Assembly: GCA_030544235.1 (NCBI GenBank)
Contig: CM060468.1
Location: 12,554,258 to 12,618,257 of the forward strand
Length of the DNA stretch: 64,000 bases
Direction of reading: 5' to 3'
From: Lepturacanthus savala
Taxonomy: Eukaryota > Chordata > Actinopteri > Scombriformes > Trichiuridae
Every line of letters begins with the position of its first letter. The first letter of the stretch is position 1. The notes beneath the pieces are model-generated. The model was not told the DNA's origin. It saw only the letters and a program-made list of their open reading frames with translations, and made no database searches. A program made the translations under genes and the position numbers. This document shows positions 12,324 to 25,651 of this stretch, piece after piece.

Positions 12324-12732
12324 AGGGCACTTTCACACCACTAGTTTAATTATATGATCTACAACCAGGGAATAAAAGTTTTACTCTTTAGGATATAGAC
12401 CCCAGCGTGGTCAACTTTCACTCCTGCAAACAAACCAAAATTGGTTCGATTGACGTTTAATCAAGGTTTATCTTCAAACACACAGGGAATGAATTAACTA
12501 GTATCCTCTCTCATGATGCATCTCAAATAGTTCGTTTGGACCTGAGGTTGTGTTATGACCAGTGGGACCACACCAAAGTTTGTCATTTGGTGTGGAATCG
12601 AGCGGACTGAGAACTCTTTTTGGAGGTCTCGACTGATGCTTTCACCCCAAACAAAATGAACCAAAATAAACACCTTTGGTTCAAATGGACCATTTGGTGT
12701 GCACCAACTGCTGTTGGTATGAAAGCATCCTT
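12324..12732. mobile_element. Non-autonomous TIR transposon (MITE), about 409 bp
   Basis: The left end reads AGGGCACTTTCACACC and the right end GGTATGAAAGCATCCTT. The right end's reverse complement pairs with the left with a few mismatches. The interior has repeated CCAAA/TTTGG phrases typical of a teleost MITE. No transposase sequence is present. The superfamily is not assigned because I could not define a clean target-site duplication. Confidence 0.6.
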
Positions 12733-13748
12733 ATAAATCAGCATATATTGTTCTTCCTTTTTAATTTTTTCCCTCTCTACTCGTCTCGTCTAGCTGTAAA
12801 AGCCCCCTCAAGAAGATCTCCATGAAGTGGTTCCACTGAAAACACTGAACATTAAACCCAAGAGGAACACTCTTTAACACAGGAACCCCCAGCACCCCAA
12901 CAACAGACAGACCCTTACCAGAAACTGCCAGCAGCATTCTGAGTAGAGCCGACTGTGATGTCCAGCAGCTCCGTCTGTCTGTTTTCCTCTCGCTCTGCTT
13001 CTCTGTACAGGTGGTTGGAGTCAATTAGAACAACTGGGAGCATCTTTCCAGGCTCCCAGAGGCACCTATTTAGTGCTAGCTGCACTTTGCTCATCCAGAT
13101 CCCTCAACAGCTGTTTAGTTAGTCTCAGGGCCTGTGTGTATTAAGTTCGTATCTATCAGGCCTCCACGCTACAACAACTGGCTTTCCATAAAAATGTATT
13201 GAAATTTTAGAGGGGATTTTGTGAAATGCACCTTAAGAAAATGCAAATTTATGCTGTTTAAATTCGTTATTGGTTTGCGATTATTGGAAAAAAGAGAGTT
13301 TGGCGTCAGGTTGCATCATAAAAGAATGTACACAAATGTATCCATGACAACATGTGACACTCAGCTGACACTCAACAGCTGATCAGGGATAATTTACTAG
13401 TGAACCTGTCAGCTCTAGGAAGAACTTTAGCTATAATACTGTCAGCGTTTACAGCCATAAAACCACACTGAAGAGAATTGGAAAAAGATTTTTAATGTTA
13501 GGAGTGCTGCCAGAGTTTGAGCTTCTCCATCCGAGTATTTATTCGCAATTTTTGAAAATGTATATAAGAAAAGATGGAAACGCAACTACTCTCCACTCCT
13601 CCATTTGACGTTACTGATTACTGAGGCCGCATTGCATGTTATATATATTTTTCTCTCTGATATGCTGTTAATAAAAATGTTTCTTTTGACTTTGAACAAC
13701 CATCATGTTCCAGTTCTGTCATGGCTTAAGAGCCAGGTCGTGACAAAC
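12733..13748 (+). repeat. Candidate decayed LTR ending at a primer-binding-site-like motif
   Basis: The right edge carries TTAATAAAAATG near 13668, then GTCGTGACAAAC and TGGGGACTCGTCTGGTCC at 13749-13766. The last motif is close to the tRNA-Pro type primer-binding site of LTR elements (TGGGGGCTCGTCCGGGAT). An AATAAA followed by a TGACA-type end and a primer site is the normal order at the 3' edge of a 5' LTR. The left edge is not defined and no gag or pol follows, so this would be a fragment. Confidence 0.3.
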
Positions 13749-13766
13749 TGGGGACTCGTCTGGTCC

Positions 13767-16616
13767 GAGGTTAGAGAGGTAGGTCATTGAATCAGCTTGT
13801 GAATGGGCTTGTGGACAGAGTGATGAATGGGCTGATGTTATCGGCTCTGCTGCAGCACTACACTCTGTTTAGTGGAAAGCGGGAGCCTTAAATGGTTGGT
13901 TGTGCGCATTGTTTGGAGATACGCGGCCATTGGTTAAAATGAGAGTAATGATTTCTCTTGTGATTTCAGGTGTGGTGCCAGTGTGTGAGCAGAGGTGTCA
14001 GTCAGTATTGACGAGTGCAGCACAACAGCTCTTTAGGTGAATTAAGTTGTTTTTTTCCCCTGAACGTTTCCTTTAATGTTTTTTTATCGGAAATCTGTAG
14101 TTTACAGGAGTAAATCTCTTTTCAAAGTTCAAAAAATATAGTATATAGTTCCAGCAGTGTACTTCCTTTATTTCATTTAACATTAACTCCATAATTCCCC
14201 ATTCAAATATCCTTTAATACAAGCTTCAGCCTTAAAGAGAAAAAAAGTTTATATTATTTATTTTATTCTATTAACTTGTATTTTTATTCACATTATTTTT
14301 TTTTCTCATTTTCATTCCCTATGGTTATCTCTCATGATCCTAACTGTAATTTGGCAACACGTGTCAAATGTCAGGCCATTAAAGCCTGTAGAATTGAACC
14401 GAGTAGAGCTGGATCCAGTTTGGCCGCAGTGCTTCTCTGTGCACTACATCTAATATTGAAGAATGTTCCAGATTAGAAAGCTGACAGCAGCTAACTGACC
14501 AGCTGCACTAACCCCTCCCCTTCACCGTCACAGCCAATGGAGCAGTGTAGATTAATGACCCTCAAACCCTCAGGCCAATCGCTGGACTCACCCCCCTGTC
14601 CCCGACGAGGGACGCCCTTGAGCGCCCCCGTCAGCACACGCACACACACACACACACAAATGCACGTAGCTACACCACTTAATTCAGCCTCCTCTGAGGG
14701 CAGCAGGCTGCTCAGTGCCGATGTTTACGATTTCTCTGAACCTGCAAATCACCGTGGTTACGGCTGGGCGGATTTATGACCACATCGCTGTCTACCGACC
14801 CTTAGACAAACCATGGATCACTAGCGCACACTCACACAGTCACACAGCCGCACACATACAGTATGTACTCCAACACATGCTCAGACATCATAAAGGGTCT
14901 TTGTTGTGGTTTCTGGATCACTGTGGTATGCAAAGTGACCCAACCTGTGTGTGTGTGTACACGTGTGTGTCAGCAGATGTTATATTTACCTTGCCATTTC
15001 AGTTTAACATCCAATCCAACCTCAACACACCAAATGCTCTGGAGAAACTGTAAATCATCAAGCCTGTCAGATTTAAAGCTGATAAATATGCATTTTTTTT
15101 TTCAAATGAATTTCAGCAGAATTGCCTCTCAGAGTAAAGAGGCCTAGAGGATCACAGCGTGTCATCTCGACTGATGCACCCAAGCACCAGAGGCTTTAAT
15201 ATGAAACGCAGAGATGAAGGTAAAGATCCCTCCAGGATTGTTCAGTTTATTTTGTCATCTCTCTCTGTGGCCATTTTCAAAGGGTTTTGTGGGCAAACTC
15301 AAATCACTGTTGATTTGCAGTGAAAGGTCAAGGCTTTTTGAGAAATTGCAGGGCTCTGTGTTTGTTATTGTGCCTGTTGCATGGTGAGGGTTCCAGCTGA
15401 TGTTTTCTGCTTCCTCACCTGTATTTATTTTTGTTTTTTCTCATTATGACCTTGACACCCCCCCACCCCCCAACTGTTTCACTCTGTAACTGCTGTGCAT
15501 CGTTATTAATCCACATGCAGTTGTCAGTATGCAGCGTGGCGTTTTAACTTCTGGACTCTTTTTATTCTGAATATCAAGCTGGTGGCAAAATAATGTCTTC
15601 GTGATCTGCTGCTGGTTTCTTTTATCCTTAAATCGCTTCTTCGTCAAAGGACCAGAGCTGCACTGGATGTGTTATGTCCTCGAAAAGTATTTTAACACGA
15701 GATCCTCTCAAAGGTTTAGCTAAGGTGTGATGATTTTGCACCTCCCACGCTACAACACAGGACATCGGTTTCCTCTCAAGTAAAGATAATCCTGCTCTGA
15801 TCTCTCCTCACTAAAACCAAGCGCGTCTTGGTTTATGAAACACTTTGCTTTTAGTAGGAGGCTAAATGCATTATTTGATAGACTGTAGTTAAAGCGAAAT
15901 CTGCCAAACCTACTGACTGACGTTTCTTTTATTCCCACCATGATCCTGTGCTAAAGCTGCACCTTCCCTTTATGGATGTACTGTAACCAAAAGACACTTG
16001 CAACTTATTGTTTGCTTGCATTAGAATAAAAAGAGTCCCAAGGGTTTTTATATTTGAGTGGAAGTAAATATATTACTTGTGAATTGTGCCAGTGTGTTCA
16101 AAGGGTGTTTTTATTATTTGCAGTTCACACAGGCTGTTTCTGAATCTAATCTATTTGTGTCATAAATGAAAAAAGGAAACTGCCACACAACAATTAGGTT
16201 TGTGTGTGTGTGTTTTTGCTTTCCTGTGTGTACACTCCAATCTGCTTGTGTGTGAGGGAGAGACCGTTATCTTTGACTTTCATCTATATCATCAGCATTG
16301 CATCAGCAGAGCAGCCAAGTGTTATTGAGACTCGTTCCAGAGCAGCTCTTCTTACTCTGTCTTGAGGAACACGGAACTGATGCTGTAGTGTCCACGAGCC
16401 CGAAAAATCTTTGATATATTTGTATATACACAAATACGTTAAAGTCTTAGAATTCATCCTTAAAAATTGAAGTCTCAATGAGTAAGATGAACTCACAGGA
16501 CTTCTCGATTTGTCACATACTTTCTTGGAAAGTCTGACTAGTTTTCATGTGACTCAAAGTGTCCATGCAACAGTATGTGTCTGCAGTATGTTTATCAGCC
16601 TGTTGGACTGTGTGTG

Positions 16617-16659
<43 letters not shown>

Positions 16660-17277
16660 TTTTTCTAAGTGCCGCAGACAGGGTAGGATTAGCGTGTAGC
16701 TCAGCGTTTCTCACTAACGTGCTTCATTAGTGAAGATAAACTCAGCCAAGCAGCTAGACAGATGCAGCCTGACAAAACAGCTGAACAAACGAAGAGTGTG
16801 CAGAGACATAAGCGGAGACAGGTGGTGAATTTGGAGTTGGATCGGGTCACGGACGTCTCCAGCACGGCCCATTTCATTTAGTTCAGATTAGAAACTTTAT
16901 GGAGCACGATGTGGACAATTGTCTTTGCCGTTGCCACAATCAACATGGATTACAAATTACAACAAACAGTAAAGAAACAGTAAATTAGAAAAACTTGCAG
17001 ATCCGTCATTTTCAAGCCGAATACAGTTCAATAGACCTATTACACAATGAGCATTAGCCAAATGTTCAAATTCAATGAGGGATGAGGTAAGTGAGTGGCA
17101 CCATGTGATTGACTATGTATTTCGTAATTTAATATTTTAACTGTGCCGGGGATCAGGGATTAAAGTGATCACTTGTTAGGTCATCTACAGGCATGTTGCA
17201 TCTGAGCCCACGCAACCCAGTCATGTGGGTTTTCACCTAGTTTATTTATTATGCAAATAGAGAGATGACAGACCACA
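13767..17277. other. Intergenic, no gene recognised
   Basis: I see no credible exon. The stretch holds short CA/TG tracts (14638-14659, 14948-14975, 16200-16212) and the longer tract at 16610-16658. Confidence 0.55.
16610..16658. repeat. (GT)n microsatellite
   Basis: This GT run of about 24 units has one GC interruption near its left end. Confidence 0.95.
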
Positions 17278-17654
17278 GCTTAGATCAGGGGTGTCAAACG
17301 TGGCCTGAGGGCTAGAACCGGCCTGCGAAAGGGTCCAATCCGGCCCCTGGATGACTCTGCACAGTGGAAAAAAGTGGACACAGACTTAGATTTTCTAAGA
17401 AAAAAATAGCCCAGTTCCTACCTCTTCATAGAAATGTATAACCTGTTCATTGCCTGTTTTGTAACTGGATAGTTCATGTGAAAGTCTTCTGAAGTTTTAC
17501 TTCTTTACAAGAAATGAAAAGGAAAAACTTGGAGGTGTTGTTATTTAAACAGCAGGTTGTTATGGATCATTTTTACTGGTCCGGCCCACATGAAATAAAA
17601 GTGATCTGTATGTGGCCCAGGAACTAAAATGAGTTTGACACCTCTGGCTTAGAT
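17278..17654. mobile_element. hAT-type MITE with 8-bp target-site duplication
   Basis: The element spans 17286-17646 (361 bp). It begins CAGGGGTGTCAAACGTGGCC and ends GAGTTTGACACCTCTG, near-perfect inverted termini of the CAGGGGTGTCAAAC type found in hAT (Charlie-like) MITEs. It is flanked by GCTTAGAT at 17278-17285 and again at 17647-17654. This perfect 8-bp duplication is the target-site length of the hAT superfamily. There is no transposase inside. An internal GGCCCACATGAAATAAAAG lies before the right end. Confidence 0.9.
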
Positions 17655-20600
17655 AGAAGCATTCCCATACATATGCACAGATTAAAAAAAGTATAGCTCC
17701 TGATTTCTTTGGTGCAGGTTTTATATTGGACAGTCTCCTGGAGCTGGGTGCAGGGCTGTTGTCCGGCTGTAAACAGCTGAGTGATAACACTTGTCAACTG
17801 GGGGACACAATCTCTAACACCCAGCTGGTCATACCATCAGGGCCCGAGGTCATATTTGGTTTAGTGCAAGCAAGGTTAAATGTAATTTTGTGCTCTGTAA
17901 GAAGTAATGGAGCATATATAGGAATGTCAGCGCACACCATGTCACATTCTGCATTGATGTCATACCTACTATAAAAAAGAAACATTTAAATCATTTGTGA
18001 AGGAAGGGCTGATCAGATGAGCACATCTCCGCCCTTCTCTCTGTGCTTTACTCCTGAGGAGTAACCGCCGTCTCATGCTGAGTCACCCATTCAACACTGA
18101 CATTTAACTTTGTCTTTGTGTCTTAATGTTGCTTTATGCTCGAGATCTGAATTCCTGCCTGATTTCACATGAATTTGTATAGTGACACCTTTAAGAAAAG
18201 CATGTTTTTTCTCAATAAAACACATTCTGAGATCGTCAGTTTATCAAAGTACTGGTGTAAAAATATACTGTGCTGCACTTGGGCCTGTAGAGAGTGTGGC
18301 CCTTCAACAACAGAAATTCTCTTGTGAGTGTAATTAGTTCTAGTAAAACTAGAACTAATTAAAAACAGTGTCATTTGTTGGCATCATATTTTTCTTTTTT
18401 TTGTGAAATAGACTGCAGTGCATTTGACAGAGTTGGCAGTTCAGTGCGAAAATGTATCGAATGTACATCTCATTTCGAAGCAGCTCAGAGTGAATACTGA
18501 AGTATACTTTGAACAAAACACACAAACACACTCAGCAACATGCTGAGAGCCCCAGAAGTCTGATTGATTGGTCTCTCTTGATTGATTTAACCAGATACTT
18601 CCTGGATTTGATTAGAATGTATATGAATATTACAATTTGTACTTAATATTTTAGTACGTGTATGAGGAGTTTATTTATGGATTGAGAAGAAATGTTTGTA
18701 GAGTTTGTGAGGAAAAACAGAGAAAATCATGGTTGGGGTTTGGTCCTTCAAGACAGGACAATCAAGTCAGTTCAGCTACAGCATTTGCTGCAAGCATTTG
18801 TTCAACAGTAATTCTTGAATGTTTTTTGATGGTTTTAGTCAAATGTTCTGTTTTCACCAGCAACTTCACTTTCTGCTCGCATTTATGGATGAGTTGGAGA
18901 AAAAACATTTAATGTGGGGAGGTAATTCATTTATTTTGTCATTCATTTGTGCTTTACCTATCAGACAAACAACAAAAACTAGAACTGAGTTATCTCTTGC
19001 AGTGCTACAACCAAATATCGCCTTGCCCTTATGCACGATTCCAATATCTGATAAAATATAAAAATCGTAAAATCTGACTTACTTAGAATTATCATCCACG
19101 TCAGACTCTCAGATTGCTGTGGTGATTTGCATTTGGTGCAAATACCTCTCTTTATTTGCAAATGTTTAAATGTTCCTCAGTTCAGCATTTGTGTTTTTTG
19201 CCAGCTGCGTTTCACCCGCTTGTCCACCTATCCTTTTGTTTTCTTCTTTAAACGTCTAAACTTGATCCTGACTGACAGCTGTCCTTTTGCATTTGGGTCC
19301 ACCTGCCTGCCTACAATCCACAGAACAGAAAATTGGGGTTTCTTATTTAGCAGATTCCAACAAAATAGCAGCTCCTGGAAAGCAGAGGTGGAGTAGGAAA
19401 AGCATCCTTCATGGAAAGTTATAAAATAGATAAAAAGTTGACAGAGAATGATTCAGGCAACATGGATTGCAAAATAAGAACAAAACATCACATTAAGTCT
19501 CACTGTTCACTGCTCAACATAGCAAAATCAGAATAAAATCTCATGGTTGCAAATAAAACTGCAAAAGGAAAAAAGTTTAGAAATATATGTTTGGTCAATT
19601 CCATCTCTATTGTCACTGTATTATTATTCCTAACTATCATCTCTTCTCCTTAAATGGAGGAAAGTGAATAACAGCAAGAAATGATACGTCTTAGGTAGTA
19701 AAAGGATAAAGACAAATTAAATGAAATGAAGGGATAAAAGGGAACGTTTTTAAAGAGGACAAAGCAGAGAGAGCGAGAGCTTGATGGATGTTGAAAGCAA
19801 AAACACAGGAGGTAAAAGTAAGAAAGAGAAATCTGAGAAAAACTCCACTAATGGACATAAAAAATGAGAGAACGTCCACATCTAATTTACAGAGTGGAAG
19901 CTGAGAAGGTGGAGATGAAGATGGAAGGGAGAAAATACGACAGGGGGAGCAGAGCGAGCAAAAAGACGAAGCTGGAGCCTGATCTGTCTTTATTCTACAT
20001 GATTTCACTCTTTCTGTCGCAGACATAAGCACACAGGGCTGAAACAGACAGTGTCAGACTGCATTGCTTTTAAAAGGCTGTGAAGGGAGAGAAAATGGTG
20101 TTAATGGCTCCAAAATGCTTTTAACACTCCTACCCACACAAGTCAGACTCCCGCCTTCCCCATCTTGCTTTCACTGGTGTAATTATGTGGCCCCATTTGA
20201 AATTTAGGATGAGTCAAAATGGTTCCCGGGAAATGGAGCTGTGCCATCAGACGTGGAGAAAAAAATGTGGAAGGAGCAGCCAAGGTAAGGTGACACTGGC
20301 GGGGACATAAGGTCACTTATACACATCTATAACAGTTTATGGGTATGTTATGACATTTGCTGGTGATTTGGTAGTAAAACAAATGCTTTTGTTCCACAGT
20401 ATTTAACTGCAGTCAATACGTTGTATTGTTGAAGTGCGTGAACACCCAGCTAATTGTGTAAATGGGTTTAATTTATCACTTAATTTCTGCTGTCATTTAC
20501 GTGACCCCCCCCTAATGTATGCTTTAAGGAAATGGACTGAGTTCAGACTGATATATAACCTGCATATCTTCCAGCAGAGTAGTAAACCTGGGCCCGAGTC

Positions 20601-22236
20601 TCTGGACAGACACACTTGTTCTCTTGTCCTCTTGGCTCATTCTCTCTACCGCTGGATGCGTTTACACTTATCTCCATGACTAAAAAAAAAAAAGGATCCA
20701 AGAAGCACTTTAGACAGATTGAGAGATAATTGCTCAAACTTGCTCGAGCGGTCATTTATCTGACCCCTGATCAGTTTGACCATTGATCTCTATGTGTGAG
20801 GGAGCAGTGTAAAGATGATAAATCTTATCCTGCCTGCAGTCCATTAATAATTCAGATGGTTGTAGCTCAAGCTAACTGTTATTGGTAACTGCTGTAGCTT
20901 AACTGCACCGGTGCACACATAATTCATGGTGTTCATGGCCATCAGGTGCGTTACCAGCATCTTCTGGACTGGAGTAGCGCTGACCCGGAAAAACAAAGAC
21001 AGATTGTGGTACATTTATTTTTTTTTTCTCTAGCTGAGACTCCTGTCTGGCTGAGATTCTGACTTGTCTTAGCAGGAGCAGGCCAGTTGTGATTGATAGT
21101 TCTAAAGATGGCACTGTTTAATGTTGCTGTGGACTCACTGTTGTTGGCTCACTTACTGAATGGAAAGGAGCCATTGTTCATTTGATTAGTTCCACCCTTT
21201 CCTTTCCTGTGTCTGCTGTGAAAAAGACCTGTTAAAAGATGAAGTGTTCACAAAGCCACCGCCCTTTATTTAAAGCTCCTTTAACCGATATCAACAATGG
21301 TTTAAATGAGTTGGCCCAATTGTAACAAGAGCCACTCCACAAGACATTGTATTGACCCTCGCTTTTCCTTTCTAAGGAAAGACTCCGGCATCTGAAGATG
21401 TTCGGCTCATTTAATCCCCCCATGTTTACTGCTGTAAACAGAATGACGCAATATAAGGTAAGGTCTCTGACGCCACCTCCTTCATTTCAACAGAAGTCGG
21501 ACACACTGTTTTTACAGACACTGTGTCCTTGTGTGAAATATGACACTGACTGGCATGATGGAGATCCTGTAATTTATATATGTAATCTGCTGCACCATGA
21601 TTACAATTTTCATAAAACATGGAGGAACGATGCACCTTGTCACTGACTGGCCTGAGGGATGCCTGCATTATACATCACCGATGACAGATTTACTCTTGGA
21701 ACATCTTAAAACACCATTGAAAGAATATGGCTGGTGATTTTTCTTCACTTTTATTCAACAGATCTCAACCAACGATCATCTGATCCTACTTAAGTATTGT
21801 GTGTATCCGAAGTCTGATATATCATATTCTCCTGTGGTGTAGACCTCAGATTAGGCAAAGATTTCAGAGATGCCTCTAAAGACTAAATATTTTTAAGTGC
21901 GGGAAAGCTACACACAGAGCTAATAGGACCAAACTCTTTGTAATGATATGCGTAATCTGTCAACAATAAGAACATTTAAAAAAATATATATATTTTTAAT
22001 ATCATTAAAAGACCCCTTACTTTCAAGCTGAAATGGTGGTTAGCAGCTCTGTTATGTTGAGCCAGAACATTTTTCCCCCTTCTAGCACATTTTATCACAC
22101 TAATATATAAAAATGTGTATCCCTGAATCAGGATTTGTCACAGACATGAGTAACCGTCTTGAAGTTTCCAATAACATTATCAAAAACAGATCAAAAGCTA
22201 CTTTAAATTATGAAGCTGAGGGCCACTTAGTGACAT
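17655..22236. other. Intergenic, no gene recognised
   Basis: I see no exon-like coding segment. Around 19190-19320 a phrase TTTTGCATTTGGGTCCACCT resembles a U5 end of fish LTR elements, but nothing else supports it. A perfect hairpin lies at 18331-18361. Confidence 0.5.
18331..18361. repeat. Perfect 14-bp inverted repeat with 3-nt loop
   Basis: TAATTAGTTCTAGT at 18331-18344 is followed by AAA and its exact reverse complement at 18348-18361. It is a compact hairpin or cruciform candidate with no adjacent gene. No U-run follows that would suggest a pol III terminator product. Confidence 0.9.
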
Positions 22237-22444
<208 letters not shown>

Positions 22445-22491
22445 GCATCTGTTTTCATGAGTTATGGCAGTCAGGTGGAGACATCCACCAG

Positions 22492-22530
22492 ATTTCCCAT
22501 ATATATATCATATATATATATATGGGAAAT
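22492..22530. repeat. 17-bp inverted repeat, AT-rich palindrome
   Basis: ATTTCCCATATATATAT (22492-22508) and its exact reverse complement (22514-22530) flank a 5-nt loop. More TA/AT sequence continues to about 22570, followed by a short (CA)n run at 22587-22610. Confidence 0.9.
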
Positions 22531-22619
22531 ATAATATATATATATAAAAAAAAATATATATATATATATCATATTTTAGAAATCACACAGACACACACAC
22601 ACACACACACAGATGAGAC

Positions 22620-24087
22620 GGAGGTACAGGTACATGCAAAACCCATAAAAGTCTATAAAATGATCACAGTTGTCTTAACATGTGCTGGGCCTGAGCTTCC
22701 AGTAAGAGTCATGATTACTAATATGTTTTCCAGACAATCTGGGAAACTGTCCTCGAGGGATGATTACATAACGTGTACATTGCAGGAATACCTTGGAAAT
22801 TTGACTTTCTTTTTTTCAGTGCCACGCCTCTTCTGTCTTCGTCTTCACAGAACACTTTCTGGAGTTTGACCTTCAAAGTAACTTTGTTCCAGTAAAAACA
22901 GATTAATGGTCTGTTTACCCGACGAGTGTTGGAAACGTCTTCGTCATAGTGACGGAGCAGAGCACTAATTCACAAAGAGCATGAAGTGATTGTCCATCAG
23001 CTCTAGTCTTTTACTTGCTGTACGCCTATGGTAATTGATTTTACCCACACTAGACAGAGGTTGAATGTATGTATATACCAGATCTATCCTAATTATAATT
23101 ATATTTTAGAGACCTTGTCAATAGAATGATACTGTGAGAACTGTAATCAGCGTACCAGGGTTGTTTTACAGAAAGGAGTGTGAAACAGTTGCTCAGAGGG
23201 TACAAGTTCTTTCTGGTGGTTTATTCGTTAGGTTCATGTATGAGTCGGTTGGCCTTGCTTGTGATTTTCAAGATGTGTTATATTTGTGGAAGTGGTTTTG
23301 GCAGACTTTACTTGATAATATTTATCTTTATTTAGTTGGTTAATTCACTTTAGCTAAATTCATTGCTTTAGTTTATTCTCATTGAATGTACAGCAGGCAC
23401 ATGCTCCTCCATACGTTGCTGCAGTTGCTGGATAACAACAACAACAACAACAAAAATAATGAAATCACAAAAGGAATACCCCGTCAGCAGGGTTGAAACG
23501 TTCTGTAACATTTTGCCTTTTCATTTTATTAAATCCTTTATTACTATTATTGCACTCCTGCAAGAGAGTCCCAAAGCAACAGTTTATATTCAGTAGTATT
23601 TTAGAGCTAAACAGGGTCTGCATTGTGGTTGACATTCCTGTAACATAGTGGCTGCCTGTTTATCGAGCAATTCATGGAAACAACCTTGAATTCTAAAGTT
23701 TTATGGAGAAGCAAAAACAAGTGTGTGTGTGTGTGTGCATGGCCCACAGACATTCCTCCCCTCTTGTGGTTTTGGTTGTATTTATTGTATGATTTAATGT
23801 CTACATCTAAAAACTGTATATCTCATTTTCTTACCATACATGACTCATACATGAGAAATAGTTTGGTATTAAGATGCCGCTGGCCATGTAATTACAGATT
23901 TATTGCACATGTGATTTTTGTGCAATTGATGATCTGATCATTTGGAATCTGAGGGCTGTAAGATTTATTTGTCTTAGACATTTATTAGACAGTAAAAAGG
24001 TATCCAAGTTGAAGTCCAGCTTTATTTATGACCCTTGCTCTTAAATTCTGACTGTTGTCTCCCATCACTCGATCAATCATCAATCAT
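22620..24087. other. Intergenic, no gene recognised
   Basis: I find no credible exon. There is a small (CAA)n run near 23430-23450 and a (GT)n run near 23719-23738. Confidence 0.5.
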
Positions 24088-24140
24088 CTTTATTTGTCAC
24101 ATGTGATCACAGTGAAATGTGTTCCTGTCTTCTCCTTTTA
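24088..24140. repeat. Fragment related to the repeat at 10123
   Basis: The segment reads TTTATTTGTCACATGTGATC and then ACAGTGAAATGTGTTCCTGT, echoing the phrase order of the copy at 10123. Confidence 0.4.
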
Positions 24141-24287
24141 ATTGTGCGATTAAAAAAATAGTAATCATAATTAACCCATTATTATTTAGTGTCCCCAGGA
24201 CGCTACCTTCCAGGATACTACCTCTAATGTCATATAATTTACAATCTGTGTAAACTTAAAAATATAAGATTTAGTTGTTTTGACTAT

Positions 24288-24522
24288 GCGCGACACAGTG
24301 GTGCAGGGTTTAGCGCTGTTGCCTCACAACAAGACCTCCTTGGTCCGGCTTCCTCCCACAGTCCAAAAACATGCTGAGGTTAATTGGCAGGTGTCTGCCC
24401 CATGATTGGCTGGCAACCATCTGGGGTGTATCCCTGCCTCTCTCTGTAATGTGCTGGGATAGGCTCCAGCAGACCCCTGCGACCCTAATGAGGAATAAGT
24501 GGGTATAGAAGATGACTGACTG
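24288..24522 (-). repeat. SINE-like teleost repeat, second orientation
   Basis: The order GTGGTGCAGGGTTTAGCGCT, then GTTGCCTCACAACAAG, GGCTTCCTCCCACAGTCC, AAAAACATGCTGAGGTTAAT and TGGGATAGGCTCCAGCAG is the reverse complement of the block at 46783-47125. The head resembles a tRNA-derived pol III promoter, with the A-box-like part kept and the B box lost. The copy is internally deleted. Strand here is given relative to the 46783 copy. Confidence 0.7.
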
Positions 24523-24960
24523 TTTTGACCACAGCTGATATTGTTTGCATTTTGCTGGCAATCAGCTTACTTCTTGAGGCAAGTTCCTAGATTTTGTTGT
24601 TGTAAATTAAATCATTTGTCATTGTAACCTGTTTGTGCTTTGATCTGATATGAGATACTATAACTACTGTGAAACGTTCAATGATGTTAACTGTTAACAT
24701 ATCTACACAAAATAAATACACTTTCTCTTCCAGTGAGGCATCCAACGGCATCTGGATTCAAGTAATATGATAAGGAAAACAACAACTGAATCATCCCAGA
24801 AAAAAACATTTATTACAGTAGCTGTGTGTGTGTTTGTGTGTGAGCCTTGTAGCCTTTGCTGCCATGTGTTTCCTGTTTTTTTTCAAGCTTTTTTTGCTTT
24901 AACCAACACTAAACCTCTCACATGTGGTGCATACACAAAATAATTTATAATTCACAGGCA

Positions 24961-24971
<11 letters not shown>

Positions 24972-25053
<82 letters not shown>

Positions 25054-25063
25054 ACACACACAG
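24972..25063. repeat. (CA)n microsatellite
   Basis: This CA run of about 45 units has one break near its right end. Confidence 0.95.
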
Positions 25064-25651
25064 GCCGCACACACTTTCCTGCTTGGAGCGGTCACTGGGT
25101 GAAATATGTTACTGTGTGATGTTGTTTTCCAGAAACTGTTATTTCCTTCTTGTTCATGTTGTTTTTGGATCCACTGTGTTCCCTCAATCTATCTTGAGAG
25201 GTGGACAGGCCGAGTGTGTGTGTGTGCGTGCTTGTGCGTGCAAGCGTGTATGCTTATGTGTGCCTTTTTTTGTTCTGTTGAGCTTTTTTTTCAGGAGCTA
25301 TATGGGTAATAAGTGACATCAGGTGTGTTTTTTGTTTTGGTTTTGTGGCGTTGTACCGTGGGAAGTATGGGAGCGAGGGGTCGGGTCAGCAGGAAATGAG
25401 GACGATCACAGTGGCATGTTGAATCTTATCAGGGAACGACATGGAGAGGGAGCTATAGCCAGAGTTCCATGTATAGTAGACATTTGGTTGATTTACACTA
25501 GGATATGTGAGACGAAGTAGAAAATGTTTATTATTTGTGCAATGGCCCTGATAAATAAACTCACCCATATAAATAAATGAATATAGAATTCTACCCATTC
25601 ACCCCCATTGTTACACATATTAATTGATCTCATTAGGGTGAATGTAAAAAA
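25064..25651. other. Intergenic, no gene recognised
   Basis: The stretch contains short TG tracts and a T-rich stretch, with no coding exon that I can support. Confidence 0.5.

Noticed and set aside
12761..13024. 87-codon minus frame with a hydrophobic stretch
   Set aside because: No splice sites or family match; it sits in the region of decayed elements.
19190..19325. TTTTGCATTTGGGTCCACCT phrase like an LTR U5 end
   Set aside because: Only one short phrase supports it, with no poly(A) signal, primer site or duplicate LTR.
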